NCBI GenBank assembly: GCA_944326795.1
Contig: CALVFJ010000012.1
Coordinates: 1 to 46,464 of the forward strand
From: an uncultured Erysipelotrichaceae bacterium
GTDB lineage: Bacteria; Bacillota_I; Bacilli_A; Erysipelotrichales; Erysipelotrichaceae
Length of the DNA stretch: 46,464 nucleotides
Direction of reading: 5' to 3'
Shown here: positions 1 to 10,431 of the stretch, piece by piece
Numbering within the stretch: position 1 is the first letter of the stretch
How the letters are laid out: the number at the start of each line of letters is the position of its first letter
Notes under the pieces: generated by a model
The model's input: only the letters and a program-made list of their open reading frames with translations
Database searches by the model: none
What the model was told of the DNA's origin: nothing
Made by a program: the position numbers and the translations under genes

Positions 1-356
1 ATATCGCTATGGGCATATGTTCCGCCATAACGTCCTGCTTTTGAGACAATACCGATAGCATTCATCTGCGTAATCCACTTTGTCGGTGTCATAACAAAAC
101 GATTTAATCCAGCCTCATTTTTAACCGCCTCGAATTGCACACGGTTAAAATCTGGATTATGCAGTTCTTCCCAAACGCCTAAAAACTCAATCGTATTTCT
201 ATTTCGCATCCAGTTTTGAATCACAAATCGCGGATCGTCCTCATTTCGATATTTTGCAATATCCGTTAATGAAATAAATTCATTTTCAAAATTTGTAGTA
301 TAGATTCCTATGTCAATACCTTTTGCATGGATAGTCTCCTTAACAATTTTCGCCAT
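1..356 (-). CDS. KilA-N domain protein, 3' end cut by window edge
   Basis: The frame is open from an ATG at 356 to base 1, giving about 118 residues and no stop, so the gene runs off the window. The start has a strong GAGGAGG Shine-Dalgarno site at about 362-369. The translation begins MAKIVKETIHAKG and contains FISLTDIAKY, then NWMRNRNTIEFLGVWEELHN and a run matching FNRVQFEAVKNEAG. This is the pattern of the KilA-N DNA-binding domain found in phage and integrative-element proteins. The 96-codon gene upstream overlaps its start by 17 bases, so the two are probably cotranscribed. It most likely belongs to the mobile element joined to rlmD. Its exact function is unknown. Family assignment is fairly sure, from recalled family patterns. 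Confidence 0.8.
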   Translation of the reverse strand, partial: MAKIVKETIHAKGIDIGIYTTNFENEFISLTDIAKYRNEDDPRFVIQNWMRNRNTIEFLGVWEELHNPDFNRVQFEAVKNEAGLNRFVMTPTKWITQMNAIGIVSKAGRYGGTYAHSD

Positions 357-630
357 AAGTATCCTCCTCTCCCCACATTTCCCGATATGCTTCAATATAA
401 TCCCTAATACAACCGGGATATACATCCAAATACTTTCTACATACCCTTTTGTACAATCCCAGGATTTTTTCATCACACGCAAAGTCCAGTAAATAATCTA
501 ACAAATGTGACAATTCATCTTCCGACACAGTTCTGCTGCACACATCTTCAACCAATGGTAAATAAACCTCATAGGCTTTCTGATGTAATTGGACTATCTG
601 CTCTGCAATCTGGTAAATATTTTCATCCAT
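340..630 (-). CDS. Hypothetical 96-residue protein, mobile-element associated
   Basis: I do not recognise this protein. It is small, acidic and predicted largely helical, with no signal peptide or membrane segment and three cysteines. Its ATG directly abuts the TAA of the rlmD fusion gene (TAAATG), and a GAGGT-type ribosome site lies inside the end of that gene, so translation is probably coupled. Its end overlaps the KilA-N gene by 17 bases. The packing suggests that the tail of rlmD, this gene and the KilA-N gene travel together as one end of an integrated element. A spurious frame is unlikely given the coupling at both ends. Confidence 0.65.
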   Translation of the reverse strand: MDENIYQIAEQIVQLHQKAYEVYLPLVEDVCSRTVSEDELSHLLDYLLDFACDEKILGLYKRVCRKYLDVYPGCIRDYIEAYREMWGEEDTYGENC

Positions 631-2274
631 TTAGATTACCTCAAAATGCTTTAGCGCCTCCATGATCGCTTCTGCCTTTTCTTTCGGCGGATGTTTCCTC
701 GGCTGCTTCAATTCCTCTGCTGCATTAGGCGCATCGCACATTGTTAATCCCAATGCCCTTTTCACTTCTGCAATATAAGCGGTATGTACCTTAAATCCAT
801 ACTTCTTCTCTACATATTCCTGTATCATCTTATATGTGATTTTCGGTTTCGGCTGATATTTCTTCGCCCGTTCTGCAATCGCATCCAACGATATCTTATC
901 GTCGCCTTCTCCAAATTCTACCTTTACGTTGATAACGCTATCTGGTGATTTGTGGGACAAAAGTACAACCGTCTCCACATGATTTGTCATTGGGAACATA
1001 TCAACTGGTTGGATGGTTTCTATTTGATAACCATATGATGATAAGATCTTGATGTCTCTTGCTAGGGTTGCTGGATCACATGATACATACACCAAGCGTT
1101 TAGGATCAAAGATATTGATAGCTTCTAAGGTTGCTTGATCGCAGCCTTTGCGTGGGGGATCGACGATGACCACATCAACATGCTGGTGACGATCTAATAA
1201 CATCTTTGCGCCAACCTTTGCATCAGCATTGATGAATTCGATATTATCGATACCATTGTTTTTGGCATTGATCTTGGCATCTTCAATGGCAGGGGCAACG
1301 ATTTCAATGCCAAACACTTTTTTGGCATGTGGTGCTGCTAATAAACCGATCGTTCCGGTACCACAATATAGATCGACCACGATATCATTTTTAGTAATAT
1401 TCGCATATTGGATCGCTAGATCATATAGGTGCTTGGTTTGAGCCGGATTGATCTGATAAAAAGATTTGCTAGAAATATTAAAATACATTCCATTTAATTC
1501 TTCTTGGATCATTGGCTGACCATATAATACTTCTTCATGATTTCCCAATATCACATTGGTTTCTTTATCATTGACATTAACGATGATGCTTTGGATTTTT
1601 TTGAAATTAGCATGTAATTCCTCAGCTAATTCATCTAGCTTAGCAAATGGGTATTTTCTAACGATAAATACGACCATGATCTGATCAGTGTTGTGAGCAT
1701 GCTTGATCAAGACATGACGAAAATATTGCCCGATGCCTAGATCTTGTAGTCTCTTTTTGATATATTGGATCAATTCATTAGATAATTTGGTTTGAACCAA
1801 ACAATCTGTAAATTCTACGATATCATTTGAGTGCTGACGATAGAAACCAGCTTTGATATTACCTTGTTTATCTATAGCGAAAGGCACTTGGACCTTATTA
1901 CGATAACGATATGGATCGGCCATATCTAATACCTTATTTACCTGCGGTGCCATATTGGCTATGCTGCGAAAACAATCTTTGACCAGTTGGGTCTTAAAAT
2001 AAGCTTGTTCTTCCCTATTCATATGCTGAAGATGACATCCTCCGCATAACTTATATACCGGACATACTGGTTCAACTCGCTGTTTTGACTCTTCGATCAG
2101 CCTGATCATCTTTCCATAGCCATAATTTTTTAACATTTTAACGATCAGAATTTCTGCTGTTTCATCTCTTATGATGCCCGGAACAAAAAAGACGATATCA
2201 TCATATTTAACGATACCCATGCCCTCTTTGTTATAACCGCTGCATCTTCCTATAAATTTATCATTCTTTTTCAT
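631..2274 (-). CDS. rlmD: 23S rRNA (uracil-5)-methyltransferase RlmD/RumA with foreign C-terminal extension
   Basis: SAM-dependent RNA m5U methyltransferase of the RumA/TrmA family. The frame shows a TRAM-like N-terminus, an Fe-S type cysteine set (CPVYKLCGGCHLQH), the SAM site VDLYCGTGTIGLLAA, the motif VDPPRKGCD, and the nucleophile region LVYVSCDPATLARD. The family usually ends soon after a motif like HVETVVLL, at about 450 residues. Here the protein is about 547 residues because a 108-residue tail (634-957) follows that motif. The tail contains ITYKMIQEYVEKKYGFKV and ELKQPRKHP, which I associate with Clostridia mobile elements. The start at 2274 was chosen because the longer frame to 2313 runs through a terminator. 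No Shine-Dalgarno site precedes it and an extended -10 box sits six bases upstream, so the mRNA may be leaderless. Confidence 0.93.
   Translation of the reverse strand: MKKNDKFIGRCSGYNKEGMGIVKYDDIVFFVPGIIRDETAEILIVKMLKNYGYGKMIRLIEESKQRVEPVCPVYKLCGGCHLQHMNREEQAYFKTQLVKDCFRSIANMAPQVNKVLDMADPYRYRNKVQVPFAIDKQGNIKAGFYRQHSNDIVEFTDCLVQTKLSNELIQYIKKRLQDLGIGQYFRHVLIKHAHNTDQIMVVFIVRKYPFAKLDELAEELHANFKKIQSIIVNVNDKETNVILGNHEEVLYGQPMIQEELNGMYFNISSKSFYQINPAQTKHLYDLAIQYANITKNDIVVDLYCGTGTIGLLAAPHAKKVFGIEIVAPAIEDAKINAKNNGIDNIEFINADAKVGAKMLLDRHQHVDVVIVDPPRKGCDQATLEAINIFDPKRLVYVSCDPATLARDIKILSSYGYQIETIQPVDMFPMTNHVETVVLLSHKSPDSVINVKVEFGEGDDKISLDAIAERAKKYQPKPKITYKMIQEYVEKKYGFKVHTAYIAEVKRALGLTMCDAPNAAEELKQPRKHPPKEKAEAIMEALKHFEVI
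957..981 (-). other. Candidate attachment-site core in the 3' end of rlmD
   Basis: The codons for HVETVVLL (read on the minus strand from 981) form the conserved 3' end of rumA/rum genes. This site is a known insertion hotspot for large serine recombinase elements in Firmicutes. The protein sequence changes from conserved chromosomal RumA to the element-like tail immediately afterwards, at about 957. The exact core cannot be set because the second attachment site lies outside the window. Confidence 0.5.
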
Positions 2275-2280
2275 GTATTT

Positions 2281-2289
2281 ATTATAACA
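2281..2289 (-). promoter_or_regulatory. Extended -10 promoter of rlmD
   Basis: The minus strand reads TGTTATAAT, a perfect TGnTATAAT extended -10. Only six bases separate it from the ATG at 2274, so transcription would start at or next to the start codon. No good -35 box is seen, as is usual with extended -10 promoters. Confidence 0.6.
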
Positions 2290-2320
2290 AAAAAGCATTT
2301 GCGAATATAGCAAATGCTTT
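2286..2320 (-). terminator. Intrinsic terminator after the gat operon
   Basis: On the minus strand, arms AAAGCATTTGC (2310-2320) and GCAAATGCTTT (2292-2302) form an 11-bp stem with a 7-base loop, followed by TTTTTTGTT. It starts a few bases after the stop codon of the membrane protein gene at 2325. It overlaps the promoter of rlmD. Confidence 0.9.
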
Positions 2321-2324
2321 AATT

Positions 2325-3014
2325 TTATTCAGCTGCTTCTGATGTAGCTGGAGTTTCTTCCACTTCTCCTGAACCTACGGTGATATCGCCGCTTTCTTCA
2401 GTTGGCTGCGGATTATTTTTCTTTTCTAGATCATCACGTAGCTGTTGTGCCAACTCAGCATCGACCGGCTCAGATACGACCTGTTGCGTAGCTGTTTCCA
2501 TATTTGATGTCTTTAATTGGATGACATAAACAAAGTTTTCGGTTTCACTGCCATCTGGCACATTATAAACATGTACTTCACAATCATACATCTTCATGCC
2601 ATTGCTTTGAGAAAAATAAGTATTTTCATCCAAGACACTAATGACAACATTGTATGCTTCTGATGCCATTGCCAAAGCTTCTTCTTTGGTGGCAGTATCA
2701 CTGATATCGACATTTACCCTTAAGGTTGCCGTTGGCATATCGACCGTTGCTTTCTCTACTCCGCTAAGTGAAGCCACCTTGGTTTCTATTTCTTCCATCT
2801 GAGCTTTGGTAATAGCGGGATCAAGATTATTTTCATAACGATCACCAATGATTGGTTTACCTGTATCTAATGAAGCACTAACTAAGAACCATCCTAAGAT
2901 CAAAAATGGGATTGCTAAGATAATACAACCGACGATCAAGATGATATCTGCTTTACGCATTTTCTTTTTAGCGCTTTTTGTCTTAACATGCTTACTAGTT
3001 TTCTTTGTAGCCAT
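2325..3014 (-). CDS. Hypothetical single-pass membrane protein with extracytoplasmic domain
   Basis: I do not recognise a named family. The first 22 residues are very Lys/Arg-rich. One membrane segment follows at about residues 24-47 (ILIVGCIILAIPFLILGWFL), then an outside domain of about 180 residues with a possible alpha/beta repeat (SGVEKATVDMPTATLRVNVD). The tail is acidic and low in complexity, rich in E, T and S. A good AGGAGA site precedes the ATG. It is the last gene of the pcrA-ligA-gatCAB series, 50 bases after gatB, and is followed directly by a terminator. Nothing in the sequence ties it to amidotransferase function. Confidence 0.8.
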   Translation of the reverse strand: MATKKTSKHVKTKSAKKKMRKADIILIVGCIILAIPFLILGWFLVSASLDTGKPIIGDRYENNLDPAITKAQMEEIETKVASLSGVEKATVDMPTATLRVNVDISDTATKEEALAMASEAYNVVISVLDENTYFSQSNGMKMYDCEVHVYNVPDGSETENFVYVIQLKTSNMETATQQVVSEPVDAELAQQLRDDLEKKNNPQPTEESGDITVGSGEVEETPATSEAAE

Positions 3015-3064
3015 ATATTATCTTCTCCTAATATATCTATTCTACTAAATTTATCTATAGAATG

Positions 3065-4495
3065 CTAGTTATTTATTAATTTTGCCAATTCTTCCAACAG
3101 CAATTGATTTACCATCTGCGGATTTGCCTGACCTTTAGATTTTTTCATGACTTGACCAACCATAAATTTCAAAGCACGGTCTTTACCGTTTTTATAGTCT
3201 TCGACCGATTGAGTTTGTTCAGCCAAGACTTCTTTGACGATAGCCAAGATTGTCGAACTATCGCTAACTTGTTTCAAACCTTTAGCTTCGACGATAGCTT
3301 TTGGATCTTGATCATTCATCACTTCTGGTAAGACGATATCTTTAGCTTGGGAATTGCTGATTTCTTTAGCGTCTACCATATTGATCAATTGTCCTAGATA
3401 TTCACAATTGATATTTTGGAAGCTGCCTCCATTTTTATTGATCCAGGCACTGACATCACCTATCATCCAGTTGCATGCCATCTTGGCATTTTTAGCGGTT
3501 TTCATCACTTTTTCATAAGTATCAGCTAATTCTTTGTTAGCGATCAACACGCTGATATCATAATCATTCAAACCATATTCTTTAGCATAGCGTTCTTTTC
3601 TTACTTCAGGCAATTCTGGCAATGCAGCTTGTATGCTCTTGATCCATTCGCTATCTAACATGATTGGAAAGATATTTGGTTCAGGGAAAAACTTATAATC
3701 GACATTGCCTTCTTTCTTACGCATCAAGACCGTTTCTTTCAATGCTTCATCATAACGCCGTGTAGCTTGTTCGATTTGTTCACCTTTATCTAATAATGCT
3801 TTTTGTCTTGATACTTCATAGTCAATGGCTTTTTGTACATTAGCAATACTATTTAAGTTTTTGATCTCATTTTTGGTACCATATACATCAGAACCTTTTG
3901 GTTTCAAGCTAACATTGACATCACAACGCATCGAACCTTCTTCCATCTTGACATCGCTGACTCCAAGATAATACAAGGTTTGTCGCAATGCTTCTACATA
4001 AGCAGCTGCTTCTTTGCCATTTTGCATATCTGGTTCGCTGACGATTTCTACTAATGGTGTTCCTGCGCGGTTATAATCGATCAAGGTTATATCATTAAGA
4101 TGGAATTGTTTAGCCGTATCTTCTTCCATGTGGATACGATTGATCCTGATCTTTTTCTTTTCGCCATCAACATTGATCATGATATAGCCATTTTTACCGA
4201 TTGGATGAAATTGCTGGGTGATCTGAAAGCCTTTTGGCAGATCGCTATAATAGTAGTTCTTACGATCAAATTTAACCAATGGATCAATTTCTAGATGTAA
4301 GGCCGTACAGATCTGAATAGCTTTCTTTACAGCTTCTTTATTTACGCATGGCATTGTTCCTGGATGTCCTAGGTCTACTTCGTTAACGCAGGTATTTGCT
4401 TTGGCCCCAAAAACGCATGGTGCGCTAGAAAACATCTTGGTCGTAGTTTTCAGCTCGCAATGGATCTCAATTCCTATAACTACATCGTATTCCAT
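3065..4495 (-). CDS. gatB: Asp-tRNA(Asn)/Glu-tRNA(Gln) amidotransferase subunit B
   Basis: GatB activates the misacylated tRNA carboxyl group with ATP and receives ammonia from GatA, forming Gln-tRNA(Gln) or Asn-tRNA(Asn) in the cytoplasm. The frame begins MEYDVVIGIEIHCELKT, a GatB hallmark, and carries LGHPGTMPCVN, RKNYYYSDLPKGFQITQ, HMEEDTAKQ and DYNRAGTPLVEIVSEPDM. The C-terminal YqeY-like tail domain ends in KGQANPQMVNQLLLEEL. At 476 residues it is full length. Its ATG follows the gatA stop immediately (TAAATG), with the ribosome site AAGGAGG lying inside the gatA end. The gene order gatC-gatA-gatB is the usual one. Confidence 0.98.
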   Translation of the reverse strand: MEYDVVIGIEIHCELKTTTKMFSSAPCVFGAKANTCVNEVDLGHPGTMPCVNKEAVKKAIQICTALHLEIDPLVKFDRKNYYYSDLPKGFQITQQFHPIGKNGYIMINVDGEKKKIRINRIHMEEDTAKQFHLNDITLIDYNRAGTPLVEIVSEPDMQNGKEAAAYVEALRQTLYYLGVSDVKMEEGSMRCDVNVSLKPKGSDVYGTKNEIKNLNSIANVQKAIDYEVSRQKALLDKGEQIEQATRRYDEALKETVLMRKKEGNVDYKFFPEPNIFPIMLDSEWIKSIQAALPELPEVRKERYAKEYGLNDYDISVLIANKELADTYEKVMKTAKNAKMACNWMIGDVSAWINKNGGSFQNINCEYLGQLINMVDAKEISNSQAKDIVLPEVMNDQDPKAIVEAKGLKQVSDSSTILAIVKEVLAEQTQSVEDYKNGKDRALKFMVGQVMKKSKGQANPQMVNQLLLEELAKLINN

Positions 4496-5902
4496 TTACG
4501 CTGCCTCCTTCTTTAGATCTTTCAAGCCGGTAATTTCTTCGATACCAGCGCCAATATCAAACATCGTTTGTTCTGCAAAAGCTTTGCATGTTAGATTAAC
4601 TCCGATCGGACAGCCATTGATCATGCCCATTGGCACGGTCATGCTTGGATAGCCCGTAAAATTACCAATGATCATATGATTTTCTATGATCAAATATTCA
4701 TCAGATAATTCATCACGACCATGGTCATTTAATTTTGGGGCGATATCATTGCTAGCAGGAGCTAACAAACAATCATATTCATCCAAGCAGCGTTTTACTT
4801 CTTCCACGATAAGTCTTCTAACTCTTTGAGCTTGACGGAAAAGTTTTTCCTGATTTTCAACAAATAATCCATAACTGCCAATGACAAAACGTTTACGGAT
4901 CAATGATCCAAAACCAGCTGTACGAGAATTGATCATGATTTCTTCGACATCTTTTCCCGGTTTACGTACACCAAAACGAATACCATCAAGATTTGAATGG
5001 TTAGCCGTCGCTTCGCAGTTTGCAATCAAATAATATGCTGGTAAGATAGCTTTTAATAATTTTTCATCAAAGCTTACTTCTTCCACGATCGCACCTTTAG
5101 CTGTCAAATTAGCGATAAGCTTAGCAAATAAAGCTTTGGTATCAGGATTTGTCAAACCATCATACACATTTTTAAATACCGCTATCTTCTTGCCTTTTAG
5201 CTCGCTGTTTAACTGTTGGCTATATGCTTCGACCGGACGATCGCTACTGGTCATATCAAGATCATCGCGACCTGCCAGTACTTCTAAAGCAACGGCAGCA
5301 TCTTCGATGGTCCGCGTGAAATACCCGACATGATCCAAGCTTGAAGAATATGGAATGATGCCATATCTTGATATGCGACCATATGTTGGTTTAACGCCTA
5401 CTACCCCACAATAAGAAGCTGGCTTACGAACCGAATCTCCGGTATCTGAACCAATAGCAAAATCAACCGCTCCACTGGCAACGATAACTGCACTGCCACC
5501 GCTTGACCCTCCTGACATCCTACTGGTATCCCAAGGATTTAAGCATGCTCCAATGTTGCTGGTAAGATTGGTCCCCCCCATTGCCAGTTCATCCATATTG
5601 GTCTTACAAATGCTTATGGCTCCTGCAGCTGCTAGTTTCTTTACGATCGTTGCATCATAAATAGGCTCATAATCATTTAAGATATTGCTGCAAGCTGTGG
5701 TCCTTATCCCTTTGGTACAGACATTATCTTTCAAAGCAATCGGCACACCTAACATCTTTCCTGTTTTAGGCATATTAGCCAATTGCGCTCTAGGATCGAT
5801 GAAGGTTACGACATCATTATACAATTCATGGCTTTTATGAGCTTTTTTTAAAGCTTCATTAACTTTTGCTTCAACATTTTCTAAGTTATATTCTTTAAAC
5901 AT
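4496..5902 (-). CDS. gatA: Asp-tRNA(Asn)/Glu-tRNA(Gln) amidotransferase subunit A
   Basis: Amidase-signature glutaminase subunit that releases ammonia for GatB. The Lys-cisSer-Ser triad is readable as K58 (VPIALKDN), S133 (SGGSSGGSA) and S157 (GSDTGDSVRKPAS). The spacings 75 and 24 match those of known GatA proteins. The residue before the nucleophile serine is Asp, where TGGS is more common. All else (CGVVGVKPTYGRISRYG) is standard, so I take it as a lineage variant and not a defect. Length is 468 residues, slightly shorter than many homologues. The start one base after the gatC stop has an AAGGTGG site. It is translated together with gatC and gatB. Confidence 0.98.
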   Translation of the reverse strand: MFKEYNLENVEAKVNEALKKAHKSHELYNDVVTFIDPRAQLANMPKTGKMLGVPIALKDNVCTKGIRTTACSNILNDYEPIYDATIVKKLAAAGAISICKTNMDELAMGGTNLTSNIGACLNPWDTSRMSGGSSGGSAVIVASGAVDFAIGSDTGDSVRKPASYCGVVGVKPTYGRISRYGIIPYSSSLDHVGYFTRTIEDAAVALEVLAGRDDLDMTSSDRPVEAYSQQLNSELKGKKIAVFKNVYDGLTNPDTKALFAKLIANLTAKGAIVEEVSFDEKLLKAILPAYYLIANCEATANHSNLDGIRFGVRKPGKDVEEIMINSRTAGFGSLIRKRFVIGSYGLFVENQEKLFRQAQRVRRLIVEEVKRCLDEYDCLLAPASNDIAPKLNDHGRDELSDEYLIIENHMIIGNFTGYPSMTVPMGMINGCPIGVNLTCKAFAEQTMFDIGAGIEEITGLKDLKKEAA

Positions 5903-5903
5903 C

Positions 5904-6191
5904 TTATTTTACCACCTTAGGCACGACAAAATGGCCTTCTGCGCTATCTTTAGCATTCTTCAATGCATCTTGCTGACTGCATACATTTTCTATTACATCT
6001 TCCCTTAAGAATGTTGTTGGCATTTCAAAAGGATAGATCATCTCTTCGACATTTGTCGTATCGATTGCTTCTAATAATGACAATTGCTTTTGCAAGGTGT
6101 CAAATTCTTTGGCAATATCTTGCGCTTCCTCATCTGAAAGATCGAACATGATCTGATGGGCAAGCTTTTTAAAATAAGCTATATCTTTCAT
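5904..6191 (-). CDS. gatC: Asp-tRNA(Asn)/Glu-tRNA(Gln) amidotransferase subunit C
   Basis: Small GatC subunit that wraps around GatA and stabilises the GatCAB complex. The frame has the family pattern: an early helix (YFKKLAHQIMFDLSDEEAQD), the acidic-hydrophobic segment LLEAIDTTNVEEMIYPFEMP, LREDVI, and the terminal FVVPKVVK. The usual length is about 95 residues, as here. An AAGGAG site lies 7 bases before the ATG. It follows ligA by 32 bases with no visible terminator, so it is probably read from the pcrA promoter. A weak promoter inside the end of ligA cannot be excluded. Confidence 0.96.
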   Translation of the reverse strand: MKDIAYFKKLAHQIMFDLSDEEAQDIAKEFDTLQKQLSLLEAIDTTNVEEMIYPFEMPTTFLREDVIENVCSQQDALKNAKDSAEGHFVVPKVVK

Positions 6192-6223
6192 CTTATCAAC
6201 TCCTTAAATGATTTTATCATATT

Positions 6224-8209
<1,986 letters not shown>

Positions 8210-8215
8210 TTACCT

Positions 8216-10342
8216 CTAACCTTTTTTTAAAGATGGATGATTGGCGACGATCTTTTTGATCCCATGTGGAAAAGCAAAAGCAACCTCTAAGATATTGCCA
8301 TTAACTTTTACGATGATGCCATCACCAAACATCGCATGATTTACCTTATCACCTTTTTTATAGCTTTGCTGATTTACTTTTACGACCTTAACTGTTTTTT
8401 CTTGAGCATCTGATACCAAGACCTCTTGTTTTCTAGGCTTGTTCAAATGTTCGATGTTTTCAGGATCGATTTCTTCGATAAAGCGCGATGTTACTCGTGG
8501 CTTGGATAAAACATAGCTAAAACCAGAACACTCGGTTAAATACAGTTGTTTTTTAGCACGGGTATATGCGACATATGCTAGTCGTCTTTCTTCTTCCACC
8601 CCGGCTGCGCCCTCTTGCATGCTGCGCTCACTTGGAAAGATGCCATCAGACATACCGATAACAAAAACATAATCAAATTCCAAACCTTTAGCGGCATGGA
8701 TAGTCATCAAAGAAACATACTGATCATCGATCTTTTCTTCCTTTTCACCATATAAAGTAACTAACTGCAAATATTCATCCAATGTCGATTCTGGATATTC
8801 ATGCATGAAGCTTTGCATATCATTGATCAATTCTTTTAAGTTTTCGATCCTATCAGTTTCTTGTTCATCTTCTAACATCTTGCGATAACCAGTATCTTCT
8901 AAGATCATTTCTAAGATCTTTGCAACTTCTAATTCTTCCGCTTTGGTACGCCATTTTTCGATCATCGTGACAAAATCATCAATGGTCTTTTGGTTCTTGC
9001 CGCTTAAAAAACGTTTGCTCTTGCAAACTTCATACATGCTGGTCCTTAATTCTTTGGCCTTATCGCTGATCTGTTCGATGGTCTTATTACCAATGCCTCT
9101 TTTAGGCACATTGATGATCCTTTTGAAAGCAAGATCATCTTGCGTAGTGATCATGCGCATATAACTTAAAGCATCCTTGATTTCTTGCCGTTCATAGAAC
9201 TTGATGCCACCAAAGATCACATATGGTATCCGCTGGTCCAACAAACCTTTTTCGATGGCTCTTGATAAATAGTTATTACGATATAAGATCGCGATATGCC
9301 GATATGGAATATCTTCTTTATTATGCAACATCGCAATTCTATTAGCTACCCAACTTGCCTCATATTCTTCAGCTGGCGCACTATAATGCATGATCTTATC
9401 CGCTGACTTTTGACTGGTATACAAGTCTTTTTTGACCCGATTGCGATTATTTTTGATCACGCTGTTGGCTCCATCCAAGATATTCTTGGTCGAACGATAG
9501 TTTTCATTCAGGATGATGGTCCTACATCCTTTAAAATCATTGGTAAAATTCATGATGATATTAACATCTGCACCACGCCAAGTATAGATGGTCTGATCGG
9601 GATCACCAACAACGCATAGGTTATTGATCGTTCCGGTCAAAAGCCGCACTAACTCATATTGCACATGGTCAACGTCTTGAAACTCATCAACGTGGATATA
9701 ATGAAAACGATGCATCCATTTATCTAAGATCTCTGGATATTTTTTGAACATCCTTACCGTCCATAACAAAAGATCGTCAAAATCTAATGCATATAATTGA
9801 TGTAAACGTTCTTCATAAAATTTAAATACTTCTGCTTTGGTCTTCTCTCCACTAAATGCCCCAGCCAGTTCAAACGCGCGATCAACACTGATATAAGCTG
9901 ATTTATTATTGGAGATATAATCTAATAATGAATTGATCGAAAATTTGTTCTTATCAATATTTAATTCACGATATGCTTCTTTAATGATGCTTTTTTGATC
10001 ATCAGCATCCAAGACCGTAAAATTGCGAGGATAATTCATGCTGGTGATATCTTCTCTAAGGATCCTTACACAAAGCGAATGGATGGTACTGATAAAACAT
10101 GTGGTATTTTCATCATGCAGGATATTCCTGATCCTTTGCTTCATCTCATTTGCAGCTTTGTTAGTAAACGTAATTGCTAAGATCTTATTAGGATATACCT
10201 GAAGATCTTGGATCAAATGCGCGATACGCATCGTTAAAACACGAGTCTTGCCGCTACCTGCGCCGGCAATGATCCTAATATATTGGTCTTCAGCTAATAC
10301 TGCTGCTTTTTGGTTTTCATTTAAAAAACTAATATCAATCAT
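8216..10342 (-). CDS. pcrA: ATP-dependent DNA helicase PcrA/UvrD
   Basis: Superfamily 1 helicase acting 3'->5' in repair and plasmid replication. Motifs: Walker A IAGAGSGKTRVLTMRI (about 25-40), motif Ia TFTNKAANEMKQR, Walker B/motif II YIHVDEFQDVDHVQ, motif III VVGDPDQTIYTWRGA, motif IV LNENYRST, motif V MTIHAAKGLEFDYVFV, and motif VI RRLAYVAYTRAKK. The C-terminal tail YKKGDKVNHAMFGDGIIVKV is the PcrA Tudor-like domain that binds RNA polymerase. Length is 708 residues, typical. It heads the minus-strand operon. AGGGAG precedes the ATG and a TATAAT lies at 10368-10373. Confidence 0.97.
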   Translation of the reverse strand: MIDISFLNENQKAAVLAEDQYIRIIAGAGSGKTRVLTMRIAHLIQDLQVYPNKILAITFTNKAANEMKQRIRNILHDENTTCFISTIHSLCVRILREDITSMNYPRNFTVLDADDQKSIIKEAYRELNIDKNKFSINSLLDYISNNKSAYISVDRAFELAGAFSGEKTKAEVFKFYEERLHQLYALDFDDLLLWTVRMFKKYPEILDKWMHRFHYIHVDEFQDVDHVQYELVRLLTGTINNLCVVGDPDQTIYTWRGADVNIIMNFTNDFKGCRTIILNENYRSTKNILDGANSVIKNNRNRVKKDLYTSQKSADKIMHYSAPAEEYEASWVANRIAMLHNKEDIPYRHIAILYRNNYLSRAIEKGLLDQRIPYVIFGGIKFYERQEIKDALSYMRMITTQDDLAFKRIINVPKRGIGNKTIEQISDKAKELRTSMYEVCKSKRFLSGKNQKTIDDFVTMIEKWRTKAEELEVAKILEMILEDTGYRKMLEDEQETDRIENLKELINDMQSFMHEYPESTLDEYLQLVTLYGEKEEKIDDQYVSLMTIHAAKGLEFDYVFVIGMSDGIFPSERSMQEGAAGVEEERRLAYVAYTRAKKQLYLTECSGFSYVLSKPRVTSRFIEEIDPENIEHLNKPRKQEVLVSDAQEKTVKVVKVNQQSYKKGDKVNHAMFGDGIIVKVNGNILEVAFAFPHGIKKIVANHPSLKKG

Positions 10343-10367
10343 CTTAAGCTCCCTTTACAACATTAAT

Positions 10368-10404
10368 ATTATATAACAAAATTCTTTTCTAAACATGATA
10401 TAAT
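10368..10404. promoter_or_regulatory. Divergent promoters for pcrA (-) and the methyltransferase (+)
   Basis: On the minus strand TATAAT lies at 10368-10373, about 25 bases before the pcrA ATG. On the plus strand TGATATAAT (10396-10404) is a perfect extended -10, about 27 bases before the methyltransferase ATG. No convincing -35 box is seen for either one. Confidence 0.6.
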
Positions 10405-10431
10405 AACTATAAAAAATGAAAGGTTGATAAA

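Noticed and set aside
2275..2313. Upstream start of rlmD giving 13 extra residues
   Set aside because: The extension is encoded by the terminator hairpin of the preceding operon and by the -10 box, and has no ribosome site.
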